NCBI GenBank assembly: GCA_963753385.1
Contig: CAVWCC010000008.1
Location: 1,082,767-1,146,766, forward strand
Length of the DNA: 64,000 nucleotides
DNA from: JALZKA01 sp963753385
Lineage (GTDB): Bacteria; Actinomycetota; Thermoleophilia; Solirubrobacterales; 70-9
Direction of reading: 5' to 3'
Every line of letters begins with the position of its first letter. Position 1 is the stretch's first letter. The position numbers and the translations under genes are program-made. Positions 35,298 to 44,309 of the stretch are shown piece by piece. The notes beneath the pieces are model-generated. The model made no database searches. It had not been told where the DNA came from and worked only from the letters and a program-made list of their open reading frames with translations.

Positions 35298-36691
35298 TTG
35301 CGGGCATTCTTGGCCGCCTCCCCGCCCGCGATGCGGCCGAACACGCTGCCGATCGTCATGCCCATGCCGGCGGCGTAGCCGCGCCCGAGCACGTTGCCGG
35401 CCATGATCTCGCCGGCCGCGAACATGTTGGCCGACGGCTTGCCGTCCTGCATCAGCATGCGGGTCTCTCGGTTCACCTTGGTGGCCAGATAAGTGAACGT
35501 GATGCCGGGCCGCACCGGATAGGCGTAGAACGGCGCGGTCTCGATGCGCCGCGCCCAGTGGGTCTTGTCCGGCTTCAGGCCCGTCGTCCGGCAATCATCG
35601 AGGATCGTGTCGTTGAAAGTGCCGGGCTGCACCGCGGCGTTGAAATCGTTCACCGTCGCCTCGAACGCATCCGGATCGAGCGTGAGCTTGCCGGCGAGCT
35701 CGCGCAGGGTCGGCGCACCGATCGGCGGATAGAGCGTCGGCATGAACATCTTCACCACGGATGAATCGAAGATGATGTAGGCGATCTGGTCCGGCTGCTG
35801 CGCCACCAGCCGGCCCCAGATCGCATAGCGCTTCGGCCAGATGTCCTCGCCCTCGTCGTAGAAGCGCTGCGCGTGCTTGTTCACCACGATGCCGAAGATC
35901 ACGCTGTCGTGGCGCGTGATGATGCCGCCGTCGTATTTCGGGGCGCGCGCGTCGATCGCGACCGCGTGACATTGCGTCGGATCGCCGGTTTCCTGCACGC
36001 CGCGATCGAGCAGCATCTTCAGCACAGTGCCGCGATTGTTCGGCGTGCCGCGGATCAGGAAATTGTCGGCCGCCGCGCCCCAGTACTGCTTCAGCCACTC
36101 GATATTCGACTCGAAGCCGCCGCAAGCGGCCACGAACGTGGCCGCCCGCACCGCATGGCGCGCGCCGCCATGCTGCACCGTCGCCGAGAGGAACATGCCG
36201 CTGTCGATGTCGAGATCGACCACCTCGGCATCGTAGGCGATCGCGACGCCGAGGCTTTCGGCCGTGAGGTACAGCGCGTTCAGCATCGAGCGCCCGCCGC
36301 CGAGAAAGAACGAATTGGTGCGGCCAAGGCTCAAGGTTCCGCCGAGCGAGGGCTGGTAGCGCACGCCCTGCTGCGGCAGCCAGTCCAGCACGGCCTTCGA
36401 CTCGGCGATCATGTGGCGCGCCAGCGTCTCGTCGGTGTTCCCTTGCGTGACCGCGAGCAGGTCCTTGAAGAACTCGTCCTCCGAATAGGGCCCGCTCAGC
36501 GTCTCGGTCGCGGCGTCGTGGGCGCAGCGGATATTGCGGGTGTGGCGCGTGTTGCCGCCGCGATAGAACTTCGACGCCATCTCGACGACGAGCACGCTCG
36601 ACCCCGCCCGGGCGGCCGCGATGGCGGCGCAGAGCGCCGCGTTGCCGCCGCCGGCAACCAGCACGTCGTACTTCTTGGTCAGGTCGGCCAT
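35294..36691 (-). CDS. tcuA: TcuA-like FAD-dependent tricarballylate dehydrogenase
   Basis: 465 residues, intact. N-terminal dinucleotide-binding motif VAGGGNAALCAAIAAARAG (near residue 14), substrate-domain segments typical of the fumarate reductase/succinate dehydrogenase flavoprotein group, NKHAQRFYDEGEDIWPKRYAIWG, and a C-terminal FAAGEIMAGNVLGRGYAAGMGMTIGSVFGRIAG. Classical TcuA oxidises tricarballylate to cis-aconitate. ATG at 36691 (MADLTKKYDV) starts at the Rossmann strand; an upstream in-frame TTG at 36736 is less likely. First gene of tcuA-tcuB-lyase-prpF; the region upstream holds a 17-base palindrome and a divergent promoter. No TcuC-type carrier or TcuR regulator is seen adjacent, so the substrate may differ from tricarballylate. 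Confidence 0.9.
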   Translation of the reverse strand: MADLTKKYDVLVAGGGNAALCAAIAAARAGSSVLVVEMASKFYRGGNTRHTRNIRCAHDAATETLSGPYSEDEFFKDLLAVTQGNTDETLARHMIAESKAVLDWLPQQGVRYQPSLGGTLSLGRTNSFFLGGGRSMLNALYLTAESLGVAIAYDAEVVDLDIDSGMFLSATVQHGGARHAVRAATFVAACGGFESNIEWLKQYWGAAADNFLIRGTPNNRGTVLKMLLDRGVQETGDPTQCHAVAIDARAPKYDGGIITRHDSVIFGIVVNKHAQRFYDEGEDIWPKRYAIWGRLVAQQPDQIAYIIFDSSVVKMFMPTLYPPIGAPTLRELAGKLTLDPDAFEATVNDFNAAVQPGTFNDTILDDCRTTGLKPDKTHWARRIETAPFYAYPVRPGITFTYLATKVNRETRMLMQDGKPSANMFAAGEIMAGNVLGRGYAAGMGMTIGSVFGRIAGGEAAKNARN

Positions 36692-36773
36692 CGGTTGTCC
36701 GGATGCCGCATGCAGCGGAGGCGGGCCACCTTTCAAGCAGAAGCCGCGCGCTTTGGAAATCCCCCGAAAGCGC

Positions 36774-36790
36774 CTCTCACAATGTGAGAG
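36774..36790. promoter_or_regulatory. 17-base palindromic operator candidate
   Basis: CTCTCACAATGTGAGAG has perfect eight-base arms around a single A. It lies in the 163-base gap between the divergent tcuA-like (-, start 36691) and LLM oxidoreductase (+, start 36855) genes, an ideal place for a shared regulator site. The size and single-base centre fit dimeric regulators of the GntR, IclR or LysR kind; no regulator gene is adjacent. Confidence 0.6.
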
Positions 36791-36792
36791 AT

Positions 36793-36821
36793 TTCCACTG
36801 CGCCGGATTGCGCTCTATGCT
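36793..36821 (+). promoter_or_regulatory. Candidate promoter for the LLM oxidoreductase gene
   Basis: TTCCAC (36793-36798) and TATGCT (36816-36821) are 17 bases apart and begin two bases after the palindrome at 36774-36790. The match to sigma-70 boxes is moderate. A protein bound at the palindrome would touch the -35 region. Confidence 0.4.
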
Positions 36822-36854
36822 GAATGGGCGACTTCAAGGGCAGGGATTCCCGAC

Positions 36855-37956
36855 ATGGCAGGCACTTGCGTTCACCCGATGCACGGGCCGAACAAGTTCA
36901 AGCTCGGCGTCTTTTCGATGAATTCGGACGGCGGGCTGACGCTGACCAAGGTGCCGGAGCGCTGGCCGGCGATCTGGAGCGAGATCGTCGAGGTGGCGCA
37001 GCTCGCGGATCGCGCCGGGCATCGAATTCCTGCTGCCGATCGCGCGCTGGAAGGGTTTTGGCGGCGAGATGAACAGCCGCGAGTGGTGCGTTCGAGACGC
37101 TGACCCATGCGGCAGCCCTCGGCGCCGCGACGCAGAAACATCGCGGTGTTCGCGACCGTGCACGTGCCGATGGTGCATCCGGTGTTCGCCGCGAAGGCGC
37201 TGGCCACCGTCGATCACGTGTCGAACGGCCGTGCCGGCCTGAACATCGTGTGCGGCTGGAATCCGGAAGAGTTCGGCATGTTCGGGCTCGAGCTGATCGA
37301 GGAGCGCTACGCGCAAGGGCTCGAATGGTTCGAGATCATGAATCGCATCTACACGGCGGATGCGCCGTTCGACTACGACGGCAAGTTCTACAAGCTGAAG
37401 GCCGTGTCGGGGAAACCGCGCCCGGTGCAGCAGCCGCGCCCGATCACGCTGAACGCGGCGTTCTCGCCGCCCGGACGCGAGTTCGCCGCCAAGGCCGCCG
37501 ATTATCTGTTCACCACCTTCACCGAGATCGACAAGGGCCGCGAGCACATCGACGACATGAAGAAGCGCGCGGCCGCTGACAGGCCGCGAGGTCGGCGTCT
37601 ACACGACCTGCCACGTGGTGTGCCGCCCGACGCAGGCCGAGGCCGAGGCGTATTACGAGCACTACGCCGTCACGATGGCCGACAGAGCGAGCCTCGATCA
37701 CTACGTGAAGCAGAAGCAGACCTTCTCCGGCTCGCATGACGAGGAGGCCTATCGGCTGCACCGCAAGCGCTTCGCGGCCGGCGCCGGGACCTATCCGCTG
37801 GTCGGCACGCCGGCCTTCATCGCCGAGGAGATGGTGAAGATCGCGCGCGCGGGCTTTGCCGGAACGACGGTGTCGTTCGTCAACTTCAAGAACGAGCTGC
37901 CGTATTTCATCGACAAGGTGCTGCCGCTGCTGCGCGAGGCGGGGCTACGCGCGTAA
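36855..37956 (+). CDS. LLM-class flavin-dependent monooxygenase (RutA/SsuD-like; four frameshifts)
   Basis: About 366 residues after repair. Bacterial-luciferase-like TIM barrel: KFKLGVFSMNSDGGLTLT at the N-terminus, then EFLLPIARWKGFGG, FETLTHAAALGAAT, IAVFATVHVPMVHPVFAAKALATVDHVSNGRAGLNIVCGWNPEEF, YDGKFYKLK, and VGTPAFIAEEMVKIARAGF. The CGWNPEEFGMFG region is typical of RutA-like and related enzymes that open rings or cleave C-N/C-S bonds with FMNH2 and O2. Frame changes lie near 37018, 37088, 37134 and 37578. ATG at 36855. The stop codon (TAA 37954-37956) overlaps the end of the convergent dppF-like gene by about 12 bases. Confidence 0.85.
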
Positions 37957-38775
37957 CCCTTGCCACACCTCGGCGGGATCGTCCGGCGGCACCGCGGCGA
38001 GCAGCGATGCGGGTGTAGTCGTGCGCGGGCGCGGCGAACACCTGCTCGGTCGGCCCGCTCTCGACCACCTCGCCGCGGTACATCACCAGCACGCGGTCGC
38101 AGAGATAGCGCACCACCGAGAGGTCGTGCGAGATGAACAGCATCGAGAAGCCGCGCTCGCGGCGCAGCGCGGCGAGCAGGTTCAGGAGCTGCGCCTGCAC
38201 CGAGACGTCGAGCCCGGACACGATCTCGTCGGCGATCAGGATGCGCGGCACGGCGCAGAGCGCGCGCGCGATGTTGACGCGCTGGCGCTGCCCGCCGGAG
38301 AGCTGCGCCGGAAAGCGCGTCGGCGGCCTCGGGCGGCAGGCCGATCTCGCGCGAGCAGCAGGCCGGCGCGCGGCGAGGCGCTCCTCCCAGGATGGCGATG
38401 CCGGCCGCTTCGAGCGGCTGGGTCACGATGCTGGCGACGCGGCGGCGCGGGTTGAGCGCGGATTGCGGGTCCTGGAACACCATCTGGACGTGGCGGCGGC
38501 GATGCGCGTCGGCGTCCGGCGCTGCCGTCGATCTCCGTGCCGGCGATCGCGATGCGGCCGGCGGTCGGGCGTCTCGAGCCCGACGATCAGCCGCGCGAGC
38601 GTGCTCTTGCCGCTGCCGCTCTCGCCCACGATGCCGACGAACTCGTTCTCATGCAGCGCGAAGCCGACATCCTTGCACGGCCGTGAAGTGCGGCGCGGCG
38701 AAACAGCGCGCGCGAGGCGAAGCGCTTGGCCAGGCCCGACGACCTCCAGGATCGGTCGCGCTCGGCAGCCGGCAT
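37945..38775 (-). CDS. dppF: Peptide/nickel-type ABC ATP-binding protein DppF-like (many frameshifts)
   Basis: Second ATPase of the importer. Walker A GESGSGKST in ENEFVGIVGESGSGKSTLARLIVGLETP, the Q-loop MVFQDPQSALNPRRRV, Walker B LIADEIVSGLDVSVQAQ with an Ile in place of the usual Pro after the Glu (DEIVSGLD, as in several DppF proteins), and switch His in ISHDLSVVRYLCDRVLVMYRGEVVESG. The last 25 residues, after a shift near 38006, read SLLAAVPPDDPAEVWQGLRA and end at TAG (37945-37947). At least five indels. The start is probably ATG at 38775 (MPAAERD), followed within 20 bases by an indel before ILEVVGLAKRF. Confidence 0.82.
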
Positions 38776-39788
38776 CGGTCGGCCGGCGGCGCAGCGCGGC
38801 GTGCAGCGATCGCCGGCGGTGCAGCGTCGGCGCGGATGCAGGCCGCCACGTGTCCGGCGCCGACCTCGACGAACGGCGGCGGCGCACGATGCGGCATTCC
38901 GCGACCGCGAGCGGGCAGCGCGGCGCGAAGGCGCAGCCCGCGATGTCGCGGTAGGCGCGCAGGCCCGGCATGCGCTCGGGCAGCGCATAGAGCGCGCGCC
39001 GCGCGCCGTCATCGCGCGGGTTCGCGAGCTGCAGGCAGCGCGTATAGGGATGGCCGGGCGCTCGCGAACACCTTGCGCGCCGGCCCGTATTCGGCGGCGC
39101 GGCCGGCATAGAGCACCAGGATGTCGTCGCACACCTGCGCGGCGAGCCGCAGGTCGTGGGTGATGAACACCACCGCGGTGTCGTCGCGCTCCTGCATCTC
39201 GGCGATCAGCCGCACGATGCGCGCCTGGATGGTCACGTCGAGCGCGGTGGTCGGCTCGTCGGCGATCACGAGCTTCGGCTTGCTGGCGAAGGCCATCGCG
39301 ATCAGCACGCGCTGGCACATGCCGCCGGAGAGCTGATGCGGATAGCGCGCGAGCAGGTCGGCGCCGTGCTGCAGGTGCACCGCGTCGAACGCCGCCAGCA
39401 TGCGGTCGCGCCGCTCGCGCGCCGCGACGCCGATGCGCGCCAGGTGCTCGTCGAACTGCGCGCCGATGGTGAGCACCGGGTTGAGCGCCGACAGCGGCTC
39501 CTGCGGGATGAACGCGATCTCGCGGCCGAGCAGCGCGCGGCGCGCCTCGCCGTCCATCGTCACGAGGTCGCTGCCGGCGAACGACAGGCTGCCGCCGGTC
39601 ACCGCGAAGCCCGGCGGCAGCAACTGCGCGACCGTGCGGCCGACCATCGACTTGCCGGCGCCGGACTCGCCGACCAGCCCGAGCACTTTCCCCGGCTCCA
39701 GCGCGAACGACAGATCGCGGATCACCGGCACGCGCTCGCCGTCGAGCGTGGCCGAAACCGTCAGATCGCGTGCAGCGAGCAAGCTCAT
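38776..39788 (-). CDS. dppD: Peptide/nickel-type ABC ATP-binding protein DppD-like (frameshifted at its 3' end)
   Basis: First ATPase. ATG at 39788 starts MSLLAARDLTVS; Walker A GESGAGKS, PQEPLSALNPVLTIGAQ, signature LSGGMCQRVLIAMAF, Walker B LVIADEPTTALDVTIQA and ITHDLRLAAQVCDD are all in one frame. The extra base at 39062 (top strand GCGCTCGCG) shifts it just before the family's APGHPYTRCL, and the oligopeptide-transporter C-terminal domain continues with GCAFAPRCPLAVAEC, which carries the cluster-like CxxRCxxxxxxC motif of this family. The exact stop is not clear because of further indels; it lies close to 38776-38800, overlapping or abutting dppF. Confidence 0.86.
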
Positions 39789-39790
39789 GC

Positions 39791-40658
39791 TCAAGCCCGC
39801 TGCGTTTCGGTGAGCCGCACGTCGAGCGTGCGGCGCAGCCCGTCGCCGAGCACGTTGAAGCCGAGCACCGTGACGAAGATCATCAGGATCGGGAAGCACC
39901 AGGTTCCACGGCGAGTCGTAGATGTACTGCCGCGCATCGGCGATCATCTGGCCCCAGGCCGGCGTGGTCGCGCCGACGCTCATGCCGACGAACGACAGGA
40001 TCGCCTCGACGATCACCGCGATGCCCATTTCGAGGCTGAGCAGCGTGATCAGCAGCGGCATGGTGGCGGGCAGGATCTCGCGCGTCACCGTGCGCCAGTG
40101 CGAGAAGCCGACAGGCGCGCCGCCGCCACGTAGTCGCGCCGCGTCACCACCAGCACCTCGGCGCGCAGCACGCGGCAGAAGCGCGTCCAGTCGACCAGCA
40201 CGATCGCGAGGATCACGTTGCGCAGGCCGGTGCCGAGCCCGACCATCAGGATCAGCGAGAGGATCACCGGCGGAAACGACATCCAGACGTCGACGGTGCG
40301 GCCGATCAGCCAGTCGACCCAGCCGCCGAAATAGCCGGCGACATGCGCCAGCACGGCGCCGATCAGCATGGCGCCGAACGAGGCGACGAGCGCGACCGTC
40401 ATGGCGATGCGCGCGCCGTAGATCAGCCGCGACAGCATGCAGCGGCCGAGCGAGTCGGTGCCGAGCGGGAACGCGGCCTCGCCGCCGCTCGGCCCAGGCG
40501 GGCGGCAGGAAGGTCGAGATCAGGTTCTGCTCGTTCGGGTCGTGCGGCGCGAGCCAGCGGCGCGAGCAGCGCGACGAGCGCGATCGCGTGACGATGATCG
40601 TCAGGCCGAGTGAGCACGCGGCCGGAGCGCAGCCATGCGCGGCAACGGCGGCGCTCAC
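39791..40658 (-). CDS. dppC: Peptide/nickel-type ABC permease DppC-like (frameshifted)
   Basis: Inner-membrane permease, about 285 residues. After a degraded N-terminus, LAPHDPNEQNL marks the usual first periplasmic loop; MLSRLIYGARIAMTVALVASFGAMLIGAVLAHVAGYFGG and the EAA-type segment VVTRRDYVAAARLSA followed by REILPATMPLLITLLSLEMGIAVIVEAILSFVG and TPAWGQMIADARQY are typical DppC. GTG at 40658 overlaps the dppB stop by four bases; the TGA is at 39791-39793, two bases before dppD. Frame changes lie near 40600-40500, 40112 and 39898. Confidence 0.85.
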
Positions 40659-41668
40659 GCGATCCTCAGCTTCGGATTGAGGATGACGTAGGCGCGTCGA
40701 CCACGGTGTTGATGGTGAGCACGACCACGCAGTAGGTGAGCCCGACCGCCTGGATGATCGGCAGGTCGGCGTTGCGCACCGCATCGACCATCAGGTTGCC
40801 GAGGCCGGGATACGAATAGATCACCTCGATCAGCAGCGTGCCGCCGAACAGGAAGCCGAACTGCACGCCCATCAGGCTCAAGGTCGGCAGGATCGCGTTC
40901 TTCAGCCCGTGGCGGATCAGGATGCGCCGCTCGGAAAGCCCGCGCAGCCGCGCCTGATGGATGTAGTCCTCCTGGTAGACGTCGATCAGGCTCGAGCGCA
41001 GCACGCGCATGATGGTCGGCGAGAACGCGATGCCGAGCGCGAACGCCGGCAGGATCATGTGCTTCAGCGCGTTCGCGAACATGTCGGGCCGGCCGACCAG
41101 CAGCGTGTCGAGCAGCAGGAAGCCGGTGACCACCGGGCGCTGGAAGCCGGCCGACAGCCGGCCGGTGAACGGCAGCAGCTCGAGCGCCACGCCGAACAGC
41201 AGGATGAAGAACAGCCCCCAGAGGAACTCCGGCAGCGAGAGCAGCACGATCGAGCCGGTGTCGGCGATCGGCTCCTTCGCGGTGCCGCGCACGTGGAACA
41301 TGAACAGCCCGCCCGCGATGCCGAGCGCGCCCGCGATCAGCATCGCGAGCACCGCAAGCTCGATCGTGGCCGGCAGGGTCGAGCCGATCAGGCCGGCGAC
41401 GCCGCGGCGGAAATGGATCGAGGTGCCGAAATCGCCGTGCAGCACCTGGCCGAGCCAGATCAGGTATTGGCGGAACAGCGGCTGGTCGAGGCCCATCTCG
41501 TGGCGCTTCGCCTCGATCTCGGCGAGCGTCGCGTTCGGCGGCAGCGACATCGCGGCCGGATCGACCGGCAGCAGGCGCAGGATGCAGAACAACAGCGCCG
41601 AGACGATGAACAGGATGACGATCGAGACGGCGATGCGGCGCAGCGATGAGCGGGAGGATGGAGGTCAT
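40655..41668 (-). CDS. dppB: Peptide/nickel-type ABC permease DppB-like (two frameshifts)
   Basis: About 337 residues, six helices. FCILRLLPVDPAAMSLPPNAT is the family N-terminus; then LDQPLFRQYLIWLGQVLHGDFGTSI, the EAA loop DYIHQARLRGLSERRILIRHGLKNAILPTLS, and FGGTLLIEVIYSYPGLGNLMVDAV. The last residues change frame near 40692 to end AYVILNPKLRIA. The start (ATG 41668, MTSILPLIA) is followed by an indel near 41640 inside the first helix. It lies 141 bases downstream of dppA, with a palindromic repeat between them. Confidence 0.88.
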   Translation of the reverse strand: MTSILPLIAAPHRRLDRHPVHRLGAVVLHPAPAAGRSGRDVAAAERDARRDRGEAPRDGPRPAAVPPIPDLARPGAARRFRHLDPFPPRRRRPDRLDPAGHDRACGARDADRGRARHRGRAVHVPRARHREGADRRHRLDRAALAAGVPLGAVLHPAVRRGARAAAVHRPAVGRLPAPGGHRLPAARHAAGRPARHVRERAEAHDPAGVRARHRVLADHHARAALEPDRRLPGGLHPSGAAARAFRAAHPDPPRAEERDPADLEPDGRAVRLPVRRHAADRGDLFVSRPRQPDGRCGAQRRPADHPGGRAHLLRGRAHHQHRGRRAYVILNPKLRIA

Positions 41669-41687
41669 GGGCGACGCACTCAGCCGC

Positions 41688-41802
41688 GTCATGCCCCGCG
41701 AAGGCGGGGCATCCAGTAAACACCGGCGACTTGTAGCCGCGCCTGATCGCGTCAGACGAGCGTTCTGCGCTTACTGGATCGCCCGCTTTCGCGGGCGATG
41801 AC
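41688..41802. repeat. Paired palindromic repeat, GTCATGCC..ATCCAGTA type
   Basis: The left unit (41688-41719) reads GTCATGCCCCGCGAAGGC then GGGGCATCCAGTAA and the right unit (41771-41802) TTACTGGATCGCCCGC then TTTCGCGGGCGATGAC. Each is a hairpin and the two are inverse copies of each other, forming a large stem-loop. It lies between dppA and dppB, where in many Dpp operons a hairpin reduces transcription past the binding-protein gene; that role is inference. Confidence 0.8.
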
Positions 41803-41808
41803 AGCATG

Positions 41809-43354
41809 TCACGACCAGTCCATCGTATTGGCCAGGACCCAGCCGTTGCCGTATTTGCGCGTAGTTCAGGTTCTTCTTGCGCACCACCGTGATGCACGCT
41901 CTGCAGCAGCGGGATGGTGGCGCCGGCCTCGACCGCGCTCTTGTTGAGCGTCGCGATAGCCGTCGATGCGCTTGTTGTAGTCGGCGATCGTCGAACAGCT
42001 CGAGCACCTTCTCGCCGACGTCCATGCCCTTCCAGGCCGAGAACGGCATTTTCGGATTGAGCAGGTAGCCGGCGAAGATCTCCGGGTCGCCGGTGGCGTT
42101 GTCCCAGCTGTAGAGCGTCGCCTCGGGCAGCTTGGCGCCGCGATTGAGCTCGAAATATTTCGCGTATTCGATCGTCTCGAGCTCGGCCTCGATGCCGACC
42201 TTCTTCCACATCTGCTGGATCGCGCGCGCGATGTCGTAGTCGCTCGGGAAGTGGCCGTTGGTGGCGGCGAACTTGATCTTCGCCGGCTTGTCCGGCGAGA
42301 AGCCGGACTTCGCCAGCGCTCGGCTTGGCCTTGTCCGGGCTGTACTCGAACTTGAAGTCGGCGAGATAGCCGCGGGCGTGCCCGGCGTCGCCACCACCGA
42401 GAGCGGCACCGCGGCGCCGCCGTAGAACGCCTTCGACAGCGCCTCCTTGTCGATCGCGTGATGCGCGGCGAGGCGCACGTTCGGGTCGGCGAAGCCGAGA
42501 TCGTTGCGCACCTGCAGCAGGATCACGCGGGTGATCGGGTTGATCTCGGCCGCGAGGTTCGGCGTCGCGCTCGCAGCCGCTCGACCTCGCGCACCGGCAC
42601 GTTGATGGTGAGGTCGACCTGGCCGGACTGGATCGCGGCGACGCGCGCCGAGGGGTCCTTGATGATGTCGAAAATGACGCGCCGGAGCTTCGGCTTCGGC
42701 GCCCCAGTAATTGTCGTTGCGCTCGAGCACGATGCGCGAATTGAGCTGGTATTCGACCAGCTTGTAGGGCCCGGTGCCGACCGGCTTGTCGCGGAACGCG
42801 TCGACGCCGACCTTCTCCATGTAGCCCTTCGGCACCATGAAGCTGCCGAGGAACGCGAGCCATTGCGGCGCGGTCGGCGCCGGCGAGTCGAACTTCATCA
42901 CCGCCTTGGTCGGCGACTGCGACTCTCGATGTCGGTGACCTTGCGCCAGGAATTCGCGGTGTCGACCTTGTGGCCGGCCTTGATGCGCTCGAAGAAGGTG
43001 TAGCGGAAGTCCTCCGCGGTCATCTTGTCGCCGTTGTGGAACGTGACGTCGTCGCGCAACTCGACCGTCATGCGTCAGCCCGTCGGCTGCGAGCTCCCAC
43101 TTGGTGATCAGCTTCGGGATCGAGCTCGAGGTTTGCGTTCTGGTCGAGCGGCTGGTCGAACACCAGCTTGAAGATCGGCTGCGCGTCGGGCGTGAAGCGC
43201 TGGTTCGGGTCCCAGGACGGCACGTCGCTCGGCCAGCCGATGGTGACGCTGTCCTTCGCCTGCGCGAACGCGACGTCGCCGACAAGCGCGCTGCCGCGCC
43301 GCGCCGAGCCCGAGCAGTCTGCAACGCTGTTCTGCGATCGAATTCGATGGTCAT
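41809..43354 (-). CDS. dppA: Periplasmic solute-binding protein family 5 (DppA-like; many frameshifts)
   Basis: About 515 residues after repair. The N-terminus MTIEFDRRTALQTARA leads into a signal sequence that is disrupted by indels. Clear pieces: DSPAPTAPQWLAFLGSFMVPKGYMEKVG, PVGTGPYKLVEYQLNSRIVLERNDNYWG (the SBP_bac_5 signature region), NDLGFADPNVRLAAHHAIDKEALSKAFYGGAAVP, and KMPFSAWKGMD. The end reads NYAKYGNGWVLANTMDWS after removing one base at about 41857; the TGA is at 41809-41811. Extra T at 42319 also shifts the frame. It begins the importer operon, and 31 bases upstream of its ATG is the palindrome ATTTGAAGCTTAAAAT (43385-43400). Ligand unknown: peptides, opines or nickel complexes are all bound by this family. 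Confidence 0.85.
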
Positions 43355-43384
43355 GACGATCCCCCGCCAGTTAGGCCGAGAATT

Positions 43385-43400
43385 ATTTGAAGCTTAAAAT
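43385..43400. promoter_or_regulatory. 16-base palindrome ATTTGAAGCTTAAAAT upstream of dppA
   Basis: Near-perfect palindrome around AAGCTT with AT-rich arms, 31 bases before the dppA start. The identical 16 bases occur at 53329-53344, 46 bases before the TRAP binding-protein gene. In a GC-rich genome two exact copies, both placed upstream of periplasmic binding-protein genes on the same strand, suggest a shared operator. The remaining bases 43401-43498 hold no recognisable gene. Confidence 0.65.
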
Positions 43401-43498
43401 TATCCATGGAGCGCGCAACTGCGCCACGCTGGCCGCAATGCCGAATCTTTGAGCCACTGTTGCCGCACAGCCTTCGCGCGAAATTGGTGATTCGAGCG

Positions 43499-44197
43499 TC
43501 AGCCCACGAGCCGCGTGCGGTTCATCGGAAAATGCGTGTTGCGGCCGGTGAACGGCGGAAACTCGCGGAAATGCCGGCGCAGCTCCTGCCGCACCTGGGA
43601 TTGCATCGCGGCATTGAACGCCGCGACGTCGTCGAACACGACCTCGTTGCCGATCATGTAGTCGGCCGGCTGCACGCCCGTGCGCCGCGATGCCTGCGGG
43701 AAGTAGCACATCACCGCGCGGATGCCGGGCAGCTTGCCGAGCGTCGGCGGATGGGTGTCGACGTAGTTCCTGATGAAGGCAGCTTCGTCCTCGGCCGGCT
43801 TGTGATAGCGCACCACATAGGAGAACGGCGCGGTCAGCGGCGCCGGCTCCGGTCGCGCCGCCGACGGGTAGAAATGCCGCTCGAAGCGCGGAGCCGGTCC
43901 AGGCGAGTCCCGGCGGCCGGCCGCCGAGGCTGAGCGCGAAGTCCGCGCTGCCGATCGCCTGCGCGAGCGCGTCGCGCGACGGGAAACGCCAGCATGGCGA
44001 TGAACAGCGGGCCCGGCCCGTCATTGTTGAACGGATCATGCGCGCCGTCGGCGATCGGCACGGTAGAGGTCGAGCGCGGCGAGCCCGGCAGGCTCGCGCC
44101 AGGCGCCGGCCGCCCGGTTCGGCCCAGGCCGATCGTCATCGGTCATGCGGCTCGCCGGGCCGCTGCAGGTCAGCTCGAAGGCCCAATCCATCGCCAT
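43499..44197 (-). CDS. EthD/REDY-like stress-responsive alpha-beta barrel protein (frameshifted)
   Basis: About 230 residues, apparently two ferredoxin-like (dimeric alpha-beta barrel) repeats. The N-terminal half contains DGAHDPFNNDGPGPLFIAMLAFPSRDALAQAIGSADF; the C-terminal half has VVRYHKPAEDEAAFIRNYVDTHPPTLGKLPGIRAVMCYFPQ, the classic EthD pattern (Y-x-K-x-x-x-D-x-x-x-F-x-x-x-Y-x-x-x-H-x-P-x-x-x-x-x-P), then YMIGNEVVFDDVAAFNAAM. At least three indels. ATG at 44197 follows AAGGA. EthD proteins support P450-type ether degradation or act as small dehydratase-like enzymes. It diverges from the aldolase operon over 112 bases. Confidence 0.72.
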
Positions 44198-44243
44198 TCC
44201 TTGACTGCGAGTAACCATTGCGCCGATTGCGCGGCGCAAAGCC

Positions 44244-44271
44244 TTGCCCCGTGCGGTGACGACAATACAAT
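44244..44271 (+). promoter_or_regulatory. Candidate promoter for the aldolase-cyclase-ior operon
   Basis: TTGCCC (44244-44249) and TACAAT (44266-44271) are 16 bases apart, 38 bases before the aldolase ATG at 44310, in the divergent gap between the EthD-like gene and the aldolase. Confidence 0.45.
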
Positions 44272-44309
44272 ATCCGCGCGGTCGGCTTGTCGCGTCGGGA
44301 GCGTTGCTA

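Noticed and set aside
39009..40784. A single 591-codon minus-strand frame suggesting a permease-ATPase fusion.
   Set aside because: It joins out-of-frame dppC sequence to in-frame dppD; the real dppC stop (39791) and dppD ATG (39788) lie inside it.
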